33,876 nucleotides of DNA from Erysipelotrichaceae bacterium. Lineage in GTDB: Bacteria > Bacillota_I > Bacilli_A > RFN20 > CAG-826. The DNA lies in the NCBI GenBank assembly GCA_012518415.1, contig JAAYSH010000036.1, positions 1-33,876 of the forward strand, written 5' to 3'. A model generated the notes under the pieces. It saw nothing but the letters and a program-made list of their open reading frames with translations, was not told the DNA's origin and did no database searches. Shown here in pieces: positions 1 to 9,624 of the stretch; within the stretch, counting starts at the first letter, position 1, and the number at the start of each line of letters is the position of its first letter. Position numbers and translations under genes: made by a program.

Positions 1-45
1 ACTGTTCCCAAGGGTTCTAAAAATAACGCGAAGACAAAGCACTAG
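1..45 (+). CDS. possible C-terminal tail of an upstream gene (partial)
   Basis: Frame 1 reads 14 codons (TVPKGSKNNAKTKH) and then TAG at 43-45. The lysine-rich, polar composition would suit the end of a protein entering from the left edge. Frame 2 is also open to about position 76, so the assignment is weak. No family can be recognised from 14 residues. Confidence 0.25.
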   Translation, partial: TVPKGSKNNAKTKH

Positions 46-199
46 TAAACGTAAATTATATTTCGTTTTAATATAGTAAATATCAAGCATCTAATAATAT
101 ACAAAACACTTATTTATTTAATTATATGACAAAGCGTTAAAAATAAGGATTTATAAAGTAATTATTTGCCTTTTATATTGATCAAATCAACGCCAAATG
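46..199. other. AT-rich intergenic stretch
   Basis: About 150 bases of very AT-rich sequence without an open frame, convincing hairpin or repeat. It ends at the leuS promoter. I see nothing else in it. Confidence 0.5.
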
Positions 200-229
200 T
201 TGCACTATTTATAGGACTTATGCTACAAT
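200..229 (+). promoter_or_regulatory. leuS promoter
   Basis: TTGCAC at 200-205 and TACAAT at 224-229 are 18 bases apart. TGC directly before the -10 makes an extended -10 element. Transcription would start near 236, just before the first base-paired arm of the T-box leader. Confidence 0.6.
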
Positions 230-235
230 AAAAAT

Positions 236-419
236 GATTTTGGTACCACTAAATTAAGGGAATGAATATAGCGACTTGCAGATGGTGAAAGCGCAAGCAG
301 GAACTTAATGTCTCAGGTATATAATAAATCAGTTACTTCACTTTAAGAAGAATGAGGCTAAGCAATTAGTAAAGTAAGGTGGTACCACGGGGAAACTCGT
401 CCTTCATACCATCTTTTTT
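236..419 (+). promoter_or_regulatory. T-box leader of leuS, specifier CUC (Leu)
   Basis: A tRNA-sensing transcription attenuator. Stem I pairs 244-247 with 316-319 and 253-258 with 304-309; the loop between them holds CUC at 312-314 followed by A, a leucine codon matching the downstream gene. The apex is a CUUGC/GCAAG hairpin (275-279/293-297) whose loop carries GGUGAAAG. The antiterminator is AAGG (376-379), bulge UGGUACC (380-386), ACGGG/CUCGU around a GAAA loop, and CCUU (401-404). The competing terminator pairs GGUGGUA with UACCAUC (407-413) and is followed by six U. Uncharged tRNA-Leu should favour read-through; this is known for the family, and the pairing is seen here. Confidence 0.9.
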
Positions 420-439
420 ATTTTAACAGGAGAGCACTT

Positions 440-2842
440 ATGGCATATGATTTTAAAAAGATAGATAAGAAATGGCAAGATATTTGGGAAGAAAAGAAAG
501 CATTCGCTACTGATGTTTGGGATTTTTCTAAACCAAAATATTACGTCTTAGATATGTTTCCTTACCCTAGTGGCGAAGGGCTTCACGTTGGTCATCCGCG
601 AGGCTATACCGCTAGTGATATTATTGCAAGAATGAAGCGGATGCAGGGGTATAATGTCCTCCATCCAATCGGATGGGATGCATTTGGATTACCTGCAGAA
701 CAATATGCACTTAGGACAAATAATCACCCCGCGACATTTACAAAGAAAAACATTGAAAATTTTACGAGGCAATTAAAATCACTTGGATTTTCTTATGATT
801 GGGATAGAACAATCTCGACCGCAGATCCAAAATATTATAAATGGACTCAGTGGATTTTTTCTGAACTATATAAAAATGATCTCGCCTATGATGATTATAT
901 TCCGGTTAACTTTTGTCCTGAACTTGGAACCGTTTTAGCAAATGAAGAAGTAGTTAACGGTCGCTCTGAAGTTGGAGGCTTTCCGGTTATCCGCAAACCA
1001 ATGCGCCAGTGGTTACTTAAAATAACTAATTATGCTGATAAACTTCTTGAAGGATTAGATAATCTAAATTGGCCAACCTCAACAATCGAAATGCAAAAAA
1101 ACTGGATTGGGCGCTCTGAAGGTGTAGAAATTACTTTCCTTATTGCTGATAGTGATTATGCATTTAATGTATTTACAACAAGAGTTGATACTTTATTTGG
1201 TTGTACATACACCGTCTTAGCCCCTGAGCATCCACTTGTTAGCAAAATTACTTCACCAGGACAAGCTAAAGAAGTTGAAGCTTATCAAGAAGAAGTCCAA
1301 ACAAAAAGTGACTTAGACCGGACCCAGTTAAATACAGATAAAACTGGTGTCTTTACAGGTGCGTATGCGATTAATCCTGTTAACGGTGATGAAGTACCAA
1401 TTTATATTGCAGATTATGTTTTATTAAGTTATGGGACTGGGGCAGTTATGGCTGTACCTGCTCATGATGAACGTGACTACGAGTTTGCTAAAAAATATGA
1501 CTTGCCAATTCGTCAAGTTGTTGAAGGTGATATAAGCGAGAATGCTTATATTGGCGACGGGAAACATATTAATTCTTCATTTGCAAACGGGCTAAATAAT
1601 GAAGAAGCACGTAATAAAATTGCTGATTATCTTACTTCAATTAATAGCGGTAAACGGAGTGTAAATTATAAACTTAGAGACTGGCTATTTTCGCGCCAGC
1701 GCTACTGGGGTGAACCAATCCCAATTATTCACTATGAAGATAAAACTAAACAACTTGTCCCATTAACTGAACTTCCACTTGAATTACCTGACTTAGTCGA
1801 ATTTAAACCAAGTGGCACTGGTGAATCACCTCTAGTTCACGCAAAAGAGTGGCTATATGTTGAAGTTAATGGTAAAGCTGGTAAACGTGAAACTAACACA
1901 ATGCCGCAGTGGGCTGGGTCATGTTGGTATTATATGCGCTACCTTGATCCAGAAAACGAACAGGCAATCGCTGATCCAAAGTTACTTAAACATTGGCTAC
2001 CAGTTGACTTATATATTGGTGGCGCTGAACATTCGGTCGGACACTTATTATATGCTCGCTTTTGGCATAAATTTTTATATGACCAAGGTGTCGTCTTTTG
2101 TGAAGAACCATTCGAGCGGTTATACCATCAAGGGATGATCTTAGGTGATAATAATGAAAAAATGTCAAAATCACGGGGTAATGTTGTTAACCCTGATGAT
2201 GTGATTGCAAAATATGGGACTGATTCACTAAGAATGTATGAGATGTTTATTGGTCCACTTGATGCCTCACTCCCTTGGTCTAATAGCGGCCTTGACGGAG
2301 CGAAGCGGTGGCTAGACCGGGTTGAAAGACTATTTAGTGACGAAGACTTACTGGCAAAACATTCAAATAAAAATTCTGGTGAATTAGATTATTCATATAA
2401 CTATTTAGTAAAGAAAGTAAGTGAGGACTTTGAAAATCTCCACTTTAATACTGCGATATCGCAGATGATGGTCTTTATTAATGACTGTTATAAGGCAAAA
2501 TCACTTTATATCCCTTACTTAGAAGGATTTACCAAGTTATTTTCTTGTGTATGTCCGCATTTAGGTGAGGAAATTTGGGAGCGACTTGGTCATGAAGAGT
2601 TAATTACTTACGCTTCATGGCCGACTGCCGATGAAAATAAACTTGTTTTAGATGAAGTAAATATCGCACTTCAAGTAAACGGGAAATTACGTGCAGTTAT
2701 CCAAGTAAGTAAAACTGCTACAAAAGCTGAACTAGAAGCAATTGCATTAGAAAATGAAGATGTAAAACGGCATATTGAAGGGAAAACAATTCGTAAAGTT
2801 ATTGTTGTCCCTGGGAAAATCGTCAATATTGTCGCTAATTAA
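440..2842 (+). CDS. leuS: leucyl-tRNA synthetase
   Basis: Class I aminoacyl-tRNA synthetase that charges tRNA-Leu with leucine in the cytoplasm. At 800 residues it has normal bacterial length. The HIGH motif appears as HVGH at residues 49-52, after [14 protein letters not shown] lies at about 574-578. The CP1 editing domain (about 220-400) has TTRVDT, where many homologues have TTRPDT, and [15 protein letters not shown], the hydrolytic editing core. The start is supported by AGGAG about 8 bases before ATG. The gene sits directly behind a leucine T-box, which also supports the identity, and is probably co-transcribed with tex 40 bases downstream. Confidence 0.97.
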   Translation: MAYDFKKIDKKWQDIWEEKKAFATDVWDFSKPKYYVLDMFPYPSGEGLHVGHPRGYTASDIIARMKRMQGYNVLHPIGWDAFGLPAEQYALRTNNHPATFTKKNIENFTRQLKSLGFSYDWDRTISTADPKYYKWTQWIFSELYKNDLAYDDYIPVNFCPELGTVLANEEVVNGRSEVGGFPVIRKPMRQWLLKITNYADKLLEGLDNLNWPTSTIEMQKNWIGRSEGVEITFLIADSDYAFNVFTTRVDTLFGCTYTVLAPEHPLVSKITSPGQAKEVEAYQEEVQTKSDLDRTQLNTDKTGVFTGAYAINPVNGDEVPIYIADYVLLSYGTGAVMAVPAHDERDYEFAKKYDLPIRQVVEGDISENAYIGDGKHINSSFANGLNNEEARNKIADYLTSINSGKRSVNYKLRDWLFSRQRYWGEPIPIIHYEDKTKQLVPLTELPLELPDLVEFKPSGTGESPLVHAKEWLYVEVNGKAGKRETNTMPQWAGSCWYYMRYLDPENEQAIADPKLLKHWLPVDLYIGGAEHSVGHLLYARFWHKFLYDQGVVFCEEPFERLYHQGMILGDNNEKMSKSRGNVVNPDDVIAKYGTDSLRMYEMFIGPLDASLPWSNSGLDGAKRWLDRVERLFSDEDLLAKHSNKNSGELDYSYNYLVKKVSEDFENLHFNTAISQMMVFINDCYKAKSLYIPYLEGFTKLFSCVCPHLGEEIWERLGHEELITYASWPTADENKLVLDEVNIALQVNGKLRAVIQVSKTATKAELEAIALENEDVKRHIEGKTIRKVIVVPGKIVNIVAN

Positions 2843-2882
2843 AGGAAAGATTCGCTATTATATGTAAAGGAAGGTGTTGAAG

Positions 2883-5027
2883 ATGGAAATTATTAAAATT
2901 ATTGCAAAAGAATTTAATGTAAAAGAAAACCAAGTAAGCGCTGTATTTAATTTACTTGATGAAGGAAATACAATTCCTTTTATTGCCAGGTATCGAAAAG
3001 AAGCCCACGGAGCACTCGATGACAAACTACTCCGCGATATTTTTGAACGCCGGGAATATTTAAATAATTTTTTTGAACGCCGGGAAACAATAATTAATTC
3101 GATTACTGAGCAAGAAAAAATGACACCAGAAATTCACTCGGCCCTCTTAAAAGCGACCACACTCGCTGAATTAGAAGATATATACCGTCCGTATCGACCA
3201 AAGCGCAAAACTAGAGCATCAATCGCCAAAGCCAAAGGACTTGAACCACTCGCAGTTTACATAATGGAACAAAAAGAAAAAACACCATTAGAAGAAGTCG
3301 CCGCTACTTATATCGATGAAGAAAAAGACGTTAAAACGATTGAAGATGCACTTCAAGGTGCCTATGATATTATCGCTGAAGATATTGCTGATAATGCTGA
3401 ATACCGTGGTTATTTACGGAAGAAAATGTATAATGAAGGAAGAATTAACACATCACTTATCGGTGAAGATCCTCGTGGTATATATAAGATGTATTATGAT
3501 TACAACGAACCAATTCGTAATGTAGCAGATCATAGGCTTTTAGCAATAAGACGCGGTGATAAGCAAGGTGTTTTAAAAGTCGTTATAACCTTGCCAGAAG
3601 ATGAAGTTAAACGCTTTATCGCTTCGAGTGTTATTAAAGAAAACTCACCATTTGAAGAGCAATTATCAAATGTTATCGATGATGCATATAAGCGCTTAAT
3701 GGTTGGTCCTACAGAAACAGAAATTCGCAATGACCGTCTTGATATCGCTGAAGATAATTCGATGCGTGTATTCCAAGAAAACTTAAAACAACTATTACTA
3801 ACTGCGCCTTTAAAAGAAAAAGTCGTTTTAGGATTTGACCCCGCTTATCGCACCGGTTGTAAACTCGCGGTTTTAGATAAAACAGGTAAAGTTTTAGAAA
3901 CTGCTGTTATTTATCCGCATCAACCACGTAATCAAGTTGTCCAAAGTGAAAAAGTGCTTGAAAATTTATACAAAAAATATAAATATGACTACATTGCAAT
4001 TGGTAATGGTACAGCCTCAAGAGAAAGTGATATATTTGTGAAAAACTTTATTGAGAAAACTAATTATCCAATTAATAGTCTAATTATAAGTGAGGCGGGA
4101 GCATCAGTTTACAGTGCCTCAGATATTGGCCGCGAAGAATTTCCAGATTTTGAAGTTGAAGAACGGAGTGCAGTTTCAATTGGTCGAAGACTCCAAGACC
4201 CACTAGCAGAACTTGTTAAAATTGATCCAAAAGCAATTGGTGTAGGTCAATATCAACATGATATGAACCAAAAGAAACTCGGTGAGCGGCTTGGTGCGGT
4301 TGTCGAAGATACCGTTAACCAAGTTGGTGTTGATTTAAATAATGCCTCGCCCTCACTACTTAGTTACGTATCAGGTATTTCAATAGGCCAGGCAAAATCA
4401 ATTGTTAATTACCGGAATGAAAACGGACCCTATAATTCTAGAGATGAATTACTTAAAGTCCCAAGTTTAGGACCAAAAACATTCGAACAAGCTGCTGGGT
4501 TTTTAAGAATCCGGGATAATAACCCGCTTGATAATACTGGAGTTCACCCTGAAAGTTATGATGCTGCGCATGGTTTACTTAAGGAGTTAAAACTCGATGT
4601 TAGTGAAATTGGCTCACCACGGATGGAAATGGCCTTCTCCTTATTAAACGAAATCCAAAAAGAGCAACTAGCCGAAAAATTAGATGTTGGTCTTCTAACA
4701 TTAGAAGATATTTTAGCCGACCTTGCTCGGCCAGGAAGAGATCCCCGTGATGAAGCCGTATCGGCAGAATTACGTCATGACATTACTAATATTAAAGATT
4801 TAAAAGAAGGTATGGTGTTAAAAGGCACGGTCCGTAATATTATGGACTTTGGGGCATTCGTCGATATTGGTGTTGAAGAAAACGGCCTTATTCATATAAG
4901 CGAATTATCAAAGAAATTTATCAAACACCCGCTTGATGTCGTTAGTATTAATCAAATTGTAGAGGTTAAAATTATCGGCGTTGATTTAGAGAGAAAACGA
5001 ATATCTCTATCGATGAAACAAGTATAA
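2883..5027 (+). CDS. tex: Tex-family S1 RNA-binding transcription accessory protein
   Basis: Tex is a conserved nucleic-acid-binding protein linked to transcription; its exact task in Bacillota is unsettled. The 714-residue product has the family order: helical N-terminal region, a YqgF/RNase H-like domain starting near VLGFDPAYRTG, a helix-hairpin-helix region (SPSLLSYVSGIS to LGPKTFEQAAGF) and a C-terminal S1 domain (MVLKGTVRNIMDFGAFVDIG). I place the start at ATG 2883, because AGGAAGG ends 8 bases before it. In-frame GTG (2874) and TTG (2877) lie within or too near that ribosome binding site. It follows leuS by 40 bases with no terminator between. Confidence 0.93.
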   Translation: MEIIKIIAKEFNVKENQVSAVFNLLDEGNTIPFIARYRKEAHGALDDKLLRDIFERREYLNNFFERRETIINSITEQEKMTPEIHSALLKATTLAELEDIYRPYRPKRKTRASIAKAKGLEPLAVYIMEQKEKTPLEEVAATYIDEEKDVKTIEDALQGAYDIIAEDIADNAEYRGYLRKKMYNEGRINTSLIGEDPRGIYKMYYDYNEPIRNVADHRLLAIRRGDKQGVLKVVITLPEDEVKRFIASSVIKENSPFEEQLSNVIDDAYKRLMVGPTETEIRNDRLDIAEDNSMRVFQENLKQLLLTAPLKEKVVLGFDPAYRTGCKLAVLDKTGKVLETAVIYPHQPRNQVVQSEKVLENLYKKYKYDYIAIGNGTASRESDIFVKNFIEKTNYPINSLIISEAGASVYSASDIGREEFPDFEVEERSAVSIGRRLQDPLAELVKIDPKAIGVGQYQHDMNQKKLGERLGAVVEDTVNQVGVDLNNASPSLLSYVSGISIGQAKSIVNYRNENGPYNSRDELLKVPSLGPKTFEQAAGFLRIRDNNPLDNTGVHPESYDAAHGLLKELKLDVSEIGSPRMEMAFSLLNEIQKEQLAEKLDVGLLTLEDILADLARPGRDPRDEAVSAELRHDITNIKDLKEGMVLKGTVRNIMDFGAFVDIGVEENGLIHISELSKKFIKHPLDVVSINQIVEVKIIGVDLERKRISLSMKQV

Positions 5028-5037
5028 TGTATCCAAG

Positions 5038-5066
5038 TTGAAAACATATGTTAATCAAAATAAAAT
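5038..5066 (+). promoter_or_regulatory. candidate promoter of the coaX operon
   Basis: TTGAAA at 5038-5043 and TAAAAT at 5061-5066 are separated by 17 bases, each with one mismatch to consensus. The transcript would begin near 5073 and contain a small AAATGC/GCATTT hairpin (5070-5091) before the ribosome binding site GGAGG at 5102-5106. Confidence 0.45.
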
Positions 5067-5114
5067 AACAAATGCACGGTACTAAGCATTTAGACTGTAG
5101 CGGAGGTAGTAAAG

Positions 5115-5897
5115 ATGTTATTAGTTATTGATTTAGGGAATAGTGAAGTTAAGTTTGGCATCTTCTTAAAAGAAGAGCTAAAACACCGCTTCCAAGTTTC
5201 CACTGATTTAAATAAGTCAGTTGATGAATATGATGCTGCTTTAGCAAGCATTATCAAAAATAAAAATATCGACATTTCAAAAATTAATGGCGTTATTATA
5301 AGTAGCGTCGTTCCCCCTTTAAGTAGTGTATTTAAAAAGCTTATTAAGACAAGATTAAATATTGATCCACTATTTATTGGTCCTGGCGTTAAAACTGGGT
5401 TAAAAATAAAAATTGATCATCCAAATGAATTAGGTGCCGACTTAGTTGCTGATGCGGTTAGTGTAAAAGAGCGCTACGGCTATCCCGCAATTATTATTGA
5501 TTTAGGCACTGCTAATAAAATTATCGCCCTTGATAAAAATGGGCATTTTATTGGTGCAACATTTACTCCAGGAATTAAAGCAGGTGTTAATGCACTTATT
5601 TCTTCAACTGCACAGTTGCCAAAAGTTTCACTAGTTAAACCTAGTAAAATCCTTGGCAAAAATACTCCTGATTCAATAAATGCTGGGGCAATTTATGGCA
5701 ATTATGCGATGTTGAAAGGTTTAATTGAAATGATTGAAGCCGAGTTAGGGTATGAATGTAAGCGAGTTCTAACTGGCGGCGCTGCGCATTTATTTTATGA
5801 AGACGGTAACTTGCCAAGTAATCTAATTTTTGATGAGAATCTTGCCCTCCACGGGCTAAGACTAATTTATGAAAAAAATGTAGGTAAGCGAAAATGA
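5115..5897 (+). CDS. coaX: type III pantothenate kinase
   Basis: Phosphorylates pantothenate, the first committed step of coenzyme A synthesis. The 260 residues have normal length and show the family's ASKHA-type motifs: DLGNS at residues 6-10 (phosphate loop), GADLVADA (the GAD motif that binds pantothenate), IDLGTANKI (second phosphate motif) and TGGAA near the C-terminus. GGAGG stands 8 bases before ATG. It overlaps the following transporter gene by ATGA, so uptake and phosphorylation of pantothenate look translationally coupled. Type III kinases resist CoA feedback and usually need a monovalent cation; that is family knowledge. Confidence 0.93.
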   Translation: MLLVIDLGNSEVKFGIFLKEELKHRFQVSTDLNKSVDEYDAALASIIKNKNIDISKINGVIISSVVPPLSSVFKKLIKTRLNIDPLFIGPGVKTGLKIKIDHPNELGADLVADAVSVKERYGYPAIIIDLGTANKIIALDKNGHFIGATFTPGIKAGVNALISSTAQLPKVSLVKPSKILGKNTPDSINAGAIYGNYAMLKGLIEMIEAELGYECKRVLTGGAAHLFYEDGNLPSNLIFDENLALHGLRLIYEKNVGKRK

Positions 5898-6517
5898 GAA
5901 ACGCAAGAGTTCAGCGCATAAGTATTAATGCACTTTTCTTAGCAATTATAATGCTTATGTCATTTGTCCCGCAAATTGGCTTTATTACAATACCTGGTTT
6001 AGTCGAAATTACACTAATTCCAGTTGTTGTCTTTATTGGAGCATATTTTCTTCCCTTTTACGGCGGAATTTTTCTTGGTACATCATTTGGAATTCTTTCT
6101 TTAATTGTCGCATTTATCCGCGGTGCGGGTAATCCAACGGTCATCCCGTTTCAAAACCCGCTTGTTTCAGTTTTACCGCGTGTAATCGTTGGTTTACTTG
6201 CAAGTATTGTCTTTAACTTTGTCCGCAAGAAGTTTTACCACAATAAAAAACACATAGGTATTGCCCTAGGAATAAGCGGATTTAGCCTATCAATTATTCA
6301 TACAATCTTAGTATTAGCAATGTTAGCAATTGTTAATCAGTGGGGATGGGAATATTTTGTTAGTGTTATTACAATAAATAGTATAATAGAAGCAGGACTT
6401 GCTTTAGTCTTAGTTCCGCTTATTGGGGTAAGACTACACAGCTATGTACCAAAACTTAGCAACTTAAAAGTTAAACAACCAAAACGAGCTAATAAACAAG
6501 TAGAAAATATTAACTAA
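5894..6517 (+). CDS. panT: ECF transporter S component, probably pantothenate-specific (PanT-like)
   Basis: A membrane protein of 207 residues with about five or six hydrophobic segments: residues about 10-30, 35-60, 62-80, 95-115, 125-150 and 160-180. This is the size and form of ECF substrate-binding subunits, which work with a shared EcfT/EcfA module not seen in this window. The C-terminal tail is basic. Its ATGA overlap with coaX is the main reason for calling the substrate pantothenate; the sequence alone supports only the S-component class. There is no strong Shine-Dalgarno sequence, so it may be translated by ribosomes finishing coaX. Other vitamins remain possible. Confidence 0.75.
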   Translation: MRNARVQRISINALFLAIIMLMSFVPQIGFITIPGLVEITLIPVVVFIGAYFLPFYGGIFLGTSFGILSLIVAFIRGAGNPTVIPFQNPLVSVLPRVIVGLLASIVFNFVRKKFYHNKKHIGIALGISGFSLSIIHTILVLAMLAIVNQWGWEYFVSVITINSIIEAGLALVLVPLIGVRLHSYVPKLSNLKVKQPKRANKQVENIN

Positions 6518-6540
6518 ATTTCAGTTGAGGTAATTAAAGT

Positions 6541-7899
6541 ATGAAAATTGATTTTCAACAATTAGTCGCTCCATACTACAAAGATGCGACCCAAAAACTC
6601 CAAAAACTAGTCCAAATACCATCAGTTTATGACCGTAAGACAAAAAGGTCATCAATGCCTTTTGGTGAAGGAGTTGATAAGGCCCTCCAATACGTCGGTG
6701 CAATGGCAGAAAGAGACGGCTTTAGCGTCGATTACTGTGACGGATATTGTACAGAAATATCTTATGGAAGCGGACCAGTTACAGTCGGGATTTTTGCCCA
6801 TCTTGATGTCGTACCTGCGACTGGAAAATGGGATTATCCCCCTTTTGGTGGAGAAATCGATAATGAAATCATGTACGGACGTGGTACTAGTGATGATAAA
6901 GGACCGGGACTTGCGGCGTATTTTGCTCTACGCGCTCTTAAAGACGCGGGCTTAATCGATAATTATAAAGTTGTCCTAGTTTTTGGTGGTAATGAAGAAA
7001 CTGGAGCCAAAGATTTAGATTACTATTTTCAAAAACTTCATAAACCAGCACCAACATACGGATTTACTCCGGATGCAGAATTCCCGCTTATATACGGCGA
7101 AAAAGCAATCGCAACGTATAAACATCAAGGTGTTGCGAAACTTGAGCCAATTATTTCAATTGAAGCAGGTGAAGCGGCTAATTTAGTAATTGATGAAGCA
7201 ACGGCGATTTTAAAACTAGATAAAAATATTGAAAAAGCTCTAGTAAAAACTGCTTATAAATATGAAGTGAGTCACAGTGAAACTGAAACAACACTGACGT
7301 TTTTTGGCATAAGTGCGCATGGATCAATGCCTGAATTAGGAGAAAATGCCGGGTTAAAATTATTTGAGTTTTTAGGATCATATTATGGCTTAGATATTTT
7401 AAGTAAACTCGCTTCATTATACCAAGACAGCGGTGGAAGAAACTTTGATGGCTATTATAATTCTTCAAAACTAGGTGAAACAACTTATAATGTCGGCTTA
7501 ATTACGTACCGCAATGAAGTTTTATCACTTACGGTCAATTTCCGTTATCCAGAAATTACTAATATAAAAGAAATCATCGCGAAATTAAATGAATTAGATG
7601 TTTTAAAAGTTAGATTAGAAGGCATCTCACCCCATTTATACTTTGACCCAAATTCAGATTTTATTAAGTTATTATTAAGTGTATATCAACAAGAAACTGG
7701 TGACTATGAATCAAAGCCAAAAACTATTGGCGGCGGAACGTATGCAAAATCTGCACCAAACACGATTGCTTTTGGTAGCGCCTTCCCCGGGAGGAATGAT
7801 TTGATTCATGCACCAAATGAACACATTCATTTAGAAGATTATTATAAATCAATGGCAATATATGCTCATGCTATATATGCATTAGGGAGTGAATTATGA
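6541..7899 (+). CDS. pepV: M20 family dipeptidase (PepV-like)
   Basis: A zinc dipeptidase of the M20A/PepV group that releases amino acids from imported dipeptides in the cytoplasm. The 452 residues are close to PepV length. Metal and catalytic residues are visible: H87 and D89 in HLDVVPATGKW, D118/D119 in GRGTSDDKGP, the Glu pair at 152-153 in GGNEETG, D178 in TPDAEFP, and a late histidine in NDLIHAPNEHIH. GTYAKSAPNTIAFG is typical of the C-terminal catalytic part. A lid domain lies between about 190 and 330. It starts 23 bases after the S-component gene and overlaps trmB by ATGA. Confidence 0.9.
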   Translation: MKIDFQQLVAPYYKDATQKLQKLVQIPSVYDRKTKRSSMPFGEGVDKALQYVGAMAERDGFSVDYCDGYCTEISYGSGPVTVGIFAHLDVVPATGKWDYPPFGGEIDNEIMYGRGTSDDKGPGLAAYFALRALKDAGLIDNYKVVLVFGGNEETGAKDLDYYFQKLHKPAPTYGFTPDAEFPLIYGEKAIATYKHQGVAKLEPIISIEAGEAANLVIDEATAILKLDKNIEKALVKTAYKYEVSHSETETTLTFFGISAHGSMPELGENAGLKLFEFLGSYYGLDILSKLASLYQDSGGRNFDGYYNSSKLGETTYNVGLITYRNEVLSLTVNFRYPEITNIKEIIAKLNELDVLKVRLEGISPHLYFDPNSDFIKLLLSVYQQETGDYESKPKTIGGGTYAKSAPNTIAFGSAFPGRNDLIHAPNEHIHLEDYYKSMAIYAHAIYALGSEL

Positions 7900-8549
7900 G
7901 ATTAAGATACAAACGCTGGGCCCGTCCTTATATTGAGGCTCAAAAAAATGTTTACATTGATAGTAAGGAGTTAAAAGGTGAAGTATTTGCAAATATTATC
8001 GCCCGTGACAATGTTTACTTAGAAATCGGCGGAGGCCGCGGTGATTTTATTGTTGAAATGGCAACTAACAATGAAGATTTTACCTTTGTTATGGTCGAGA
8101 AAAATTTAAACGCTGCCGCAATGGCGATAAGAAAAATTGTCGATGCCGACTTAAAAAACGTTTATGTCATTATTAAAGACTTCTTTAGAATTAAAGAACA
8201 TTTTCCTAATGAAAGCATTAAGGGAATTTTCTTAAACTTCTCTGATCCTTGGCCAAAAACACGGCACGCAAAAAGAAGATTAACTCATGAAAACGCCCTT
8301 AAAGAATATCGCCGGATTTTAATTCCTAGTGGAAAGATTGCTTTTAAAACGGATAATGTTAATTTTTACACGTATTCAATTGGAAGATTTCGTGAATATA
8401 ACTGGGATATCGACTTTAATTCATATAATTACTCAGGTAAAGATGATTTCGATGCACAAAGTGAATATGAAAAAAACTTCCGTTATCAAAGAATTCCTAT
8501 TTGTCGTTTAATCGCTAGTAAAGGAGAAAACGTATATGACACTGAATAA
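7896..8549 (+). CDS. trmB: tRNA (guanine-N7-)-methyltransferase
   Basis: Makes 7-methylguanosine at position 46 of tRNA using S-adenosylmethionine. The 217 residues match single-chain bacterial TrmB. The SAM-binding loop is EIGGGRGDF at residues 43-51. The family signature FLNFSDPWPKTRHAKRR is intact, with the aspartate and lysine used in catalysis. FKTDN follows further on. AGGGAG precedes the start within the end of the dipeptidase gene. It overlaps its upstream neighbour by ATGA and its downstream neighbour by 14 bases, so it is firmly inside the operon. Confidence 0.95.
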   Translation: MRLRYKRWARPYIEAQKNVYIDSKELKGEVFANIIARDNVYLEIGGGRGDFIVEMATNNEDFTFVMVEKNLNAAAMAIRKIVDADLKNVYVIIKDFFRIKEHFPNESIKGIFLNFSDPWPKTRHAKRRLTHENALKEYRRILIPSGKIAFKTDNVNFYTYSIGRFREYNWDIDFNSYNYSGKDDFDAQSEYEKNFRYQRIPICRLIASKGENVYDTE

Positions 8550-9624
8550 AAGACAACTGCAAACTTTTAAACAATTAACCGAACTTAATGGTGTAAGCGG
8601 GCAAGAAAAATTAATAAATAAATATTTAACAAGTGAATATGAAAAGCTTGGCTTTAAAGTTGTCCGCGATAATCTAGGCGGAGTTTTTGCTTATAAACCA
8701 AGCAAAAAGAAAAATGCAAAAAAAGTTTTAATCGCTGGTCATATGGATGAAGTCGGACTTCAAGTAACTGAAATTAATAAAAATGGTTTACTTAAGGCGA
8801 CTGCGATTGGCGGATTAAATCCGCAGACGCTATTAGCCCACCGTGTCCATGTTGAGACAACTAAGGGTGAGTGGCTTCCTGGGGCAATTGATGCCACCCC
8901 GCCGCATTTAATGTCTAAAGAAGATAGAGGAAAACCGACACAAATTAAAGATATGTATTTTGACTTTGGTTTTATTAATGATGAAGAAGTCCGTGAAGCC
9001 GGAATTAAAGAAGGTAGTCAAATCGTTTTAGATGGCGACTTTGAAGTATTAAATAATGGCAAACGCTTACTAGCAAAAGCATTTGATAACCGCTACGGTT
9101 TAATTCTTGGACTTGATATTTTAAGCGAACTTAAAGATGAAGAATTGGATGTCGATTTATATGTCGGCGGCACGGTCCAAGAAGAAGTCGGACTTCGCGG
9201 TGCCGAAGTTGCAAGTTATTTAATTAATCCTGATTTAGCAATCGTATTAGATTGCTCACCTGCTAGAGACTCTAGCGGTAATAAAAACGAACAAGGTCAA
9301 CTAGGTGAAGGTATTTTAATTCGTTACTTAGATAGATCGATGATTGCTTTTAAAGAATTACTTGATTATCAAATCGAAGCTGCTGAAGCTAGCGGTGTTA
9401 AATATCAATACTACTCCTCACCTGGAGGGACTGATGCAGGCGCGATTCATAAAAAATATGCGGGAATCTTAACACTAACCCACTGTATATGCGCCCGTAA
9501 TATTCATACATGCTCGTCATTAATTGATACTGGAGACTATTTAGGGGCAAAGAAGACGCTGCTCTATATGATTAGAAACTTATCTGATGAAACATTTGAA
9601 AAATGGGCAAGGAGCAGACGGTGA
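8536..9624 (+). CDS. M42 family glutamyl/aminopeptidase
   Basis: A cytoplasmic metallo-aminopeptidase of the M42 (PepA/FrvX/TET) family that trims peptides from the N-terminus, often as a large oligomer. All five expected metal ligands can be placed: H69 in AGHMDEVG, Asp in KAFDNRYG, Glu in QEEVGLRG, Asp in VLDCSPARD and His in ARNIHTCSS. The stretch before the last histidine (ILTLTHCICARNIH) is richer in cysteine than the usual LGIPARYIH form. AAGGAG (8521-8526) precedes the chosen ATG. With the M20 dipeptidase it gives the operon two peptide-degrading enzymes. The stop overlaps the next start as GTGA. Confidence 0.9.
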   Translation: MTLNKRQLQTFKQLTELNGVSGQEKLINKYLTSEYEKLGFKVVRDNLGGVFAYKPSKKKNAKKVLIAGHMDEVGLQVTEINKNGLLKATAIGGLNPQTLLAHRVHVETTKGEWLPGAIDATPPHLMSKEDRGKPTQIKDMYFDFGFINDEEVREAGIKEGSQIVLDGDFEVLNNGKRLLAKAFDNRYGLILGLDILSELKDEELDVDLYVGGTVQEEVGLRGAEVASYLINPDLAIVLDCSPARDSSGNKNEQGQLGEGILIRYLDRSMIAFKELLDYQIEAAEASGVKYQYYSSPGGTDAGAIHKKYAGILTLTHCICARNIHTCSSLIDTGDYLGAKKTLLYMIRNLSDETFEKWARSRR

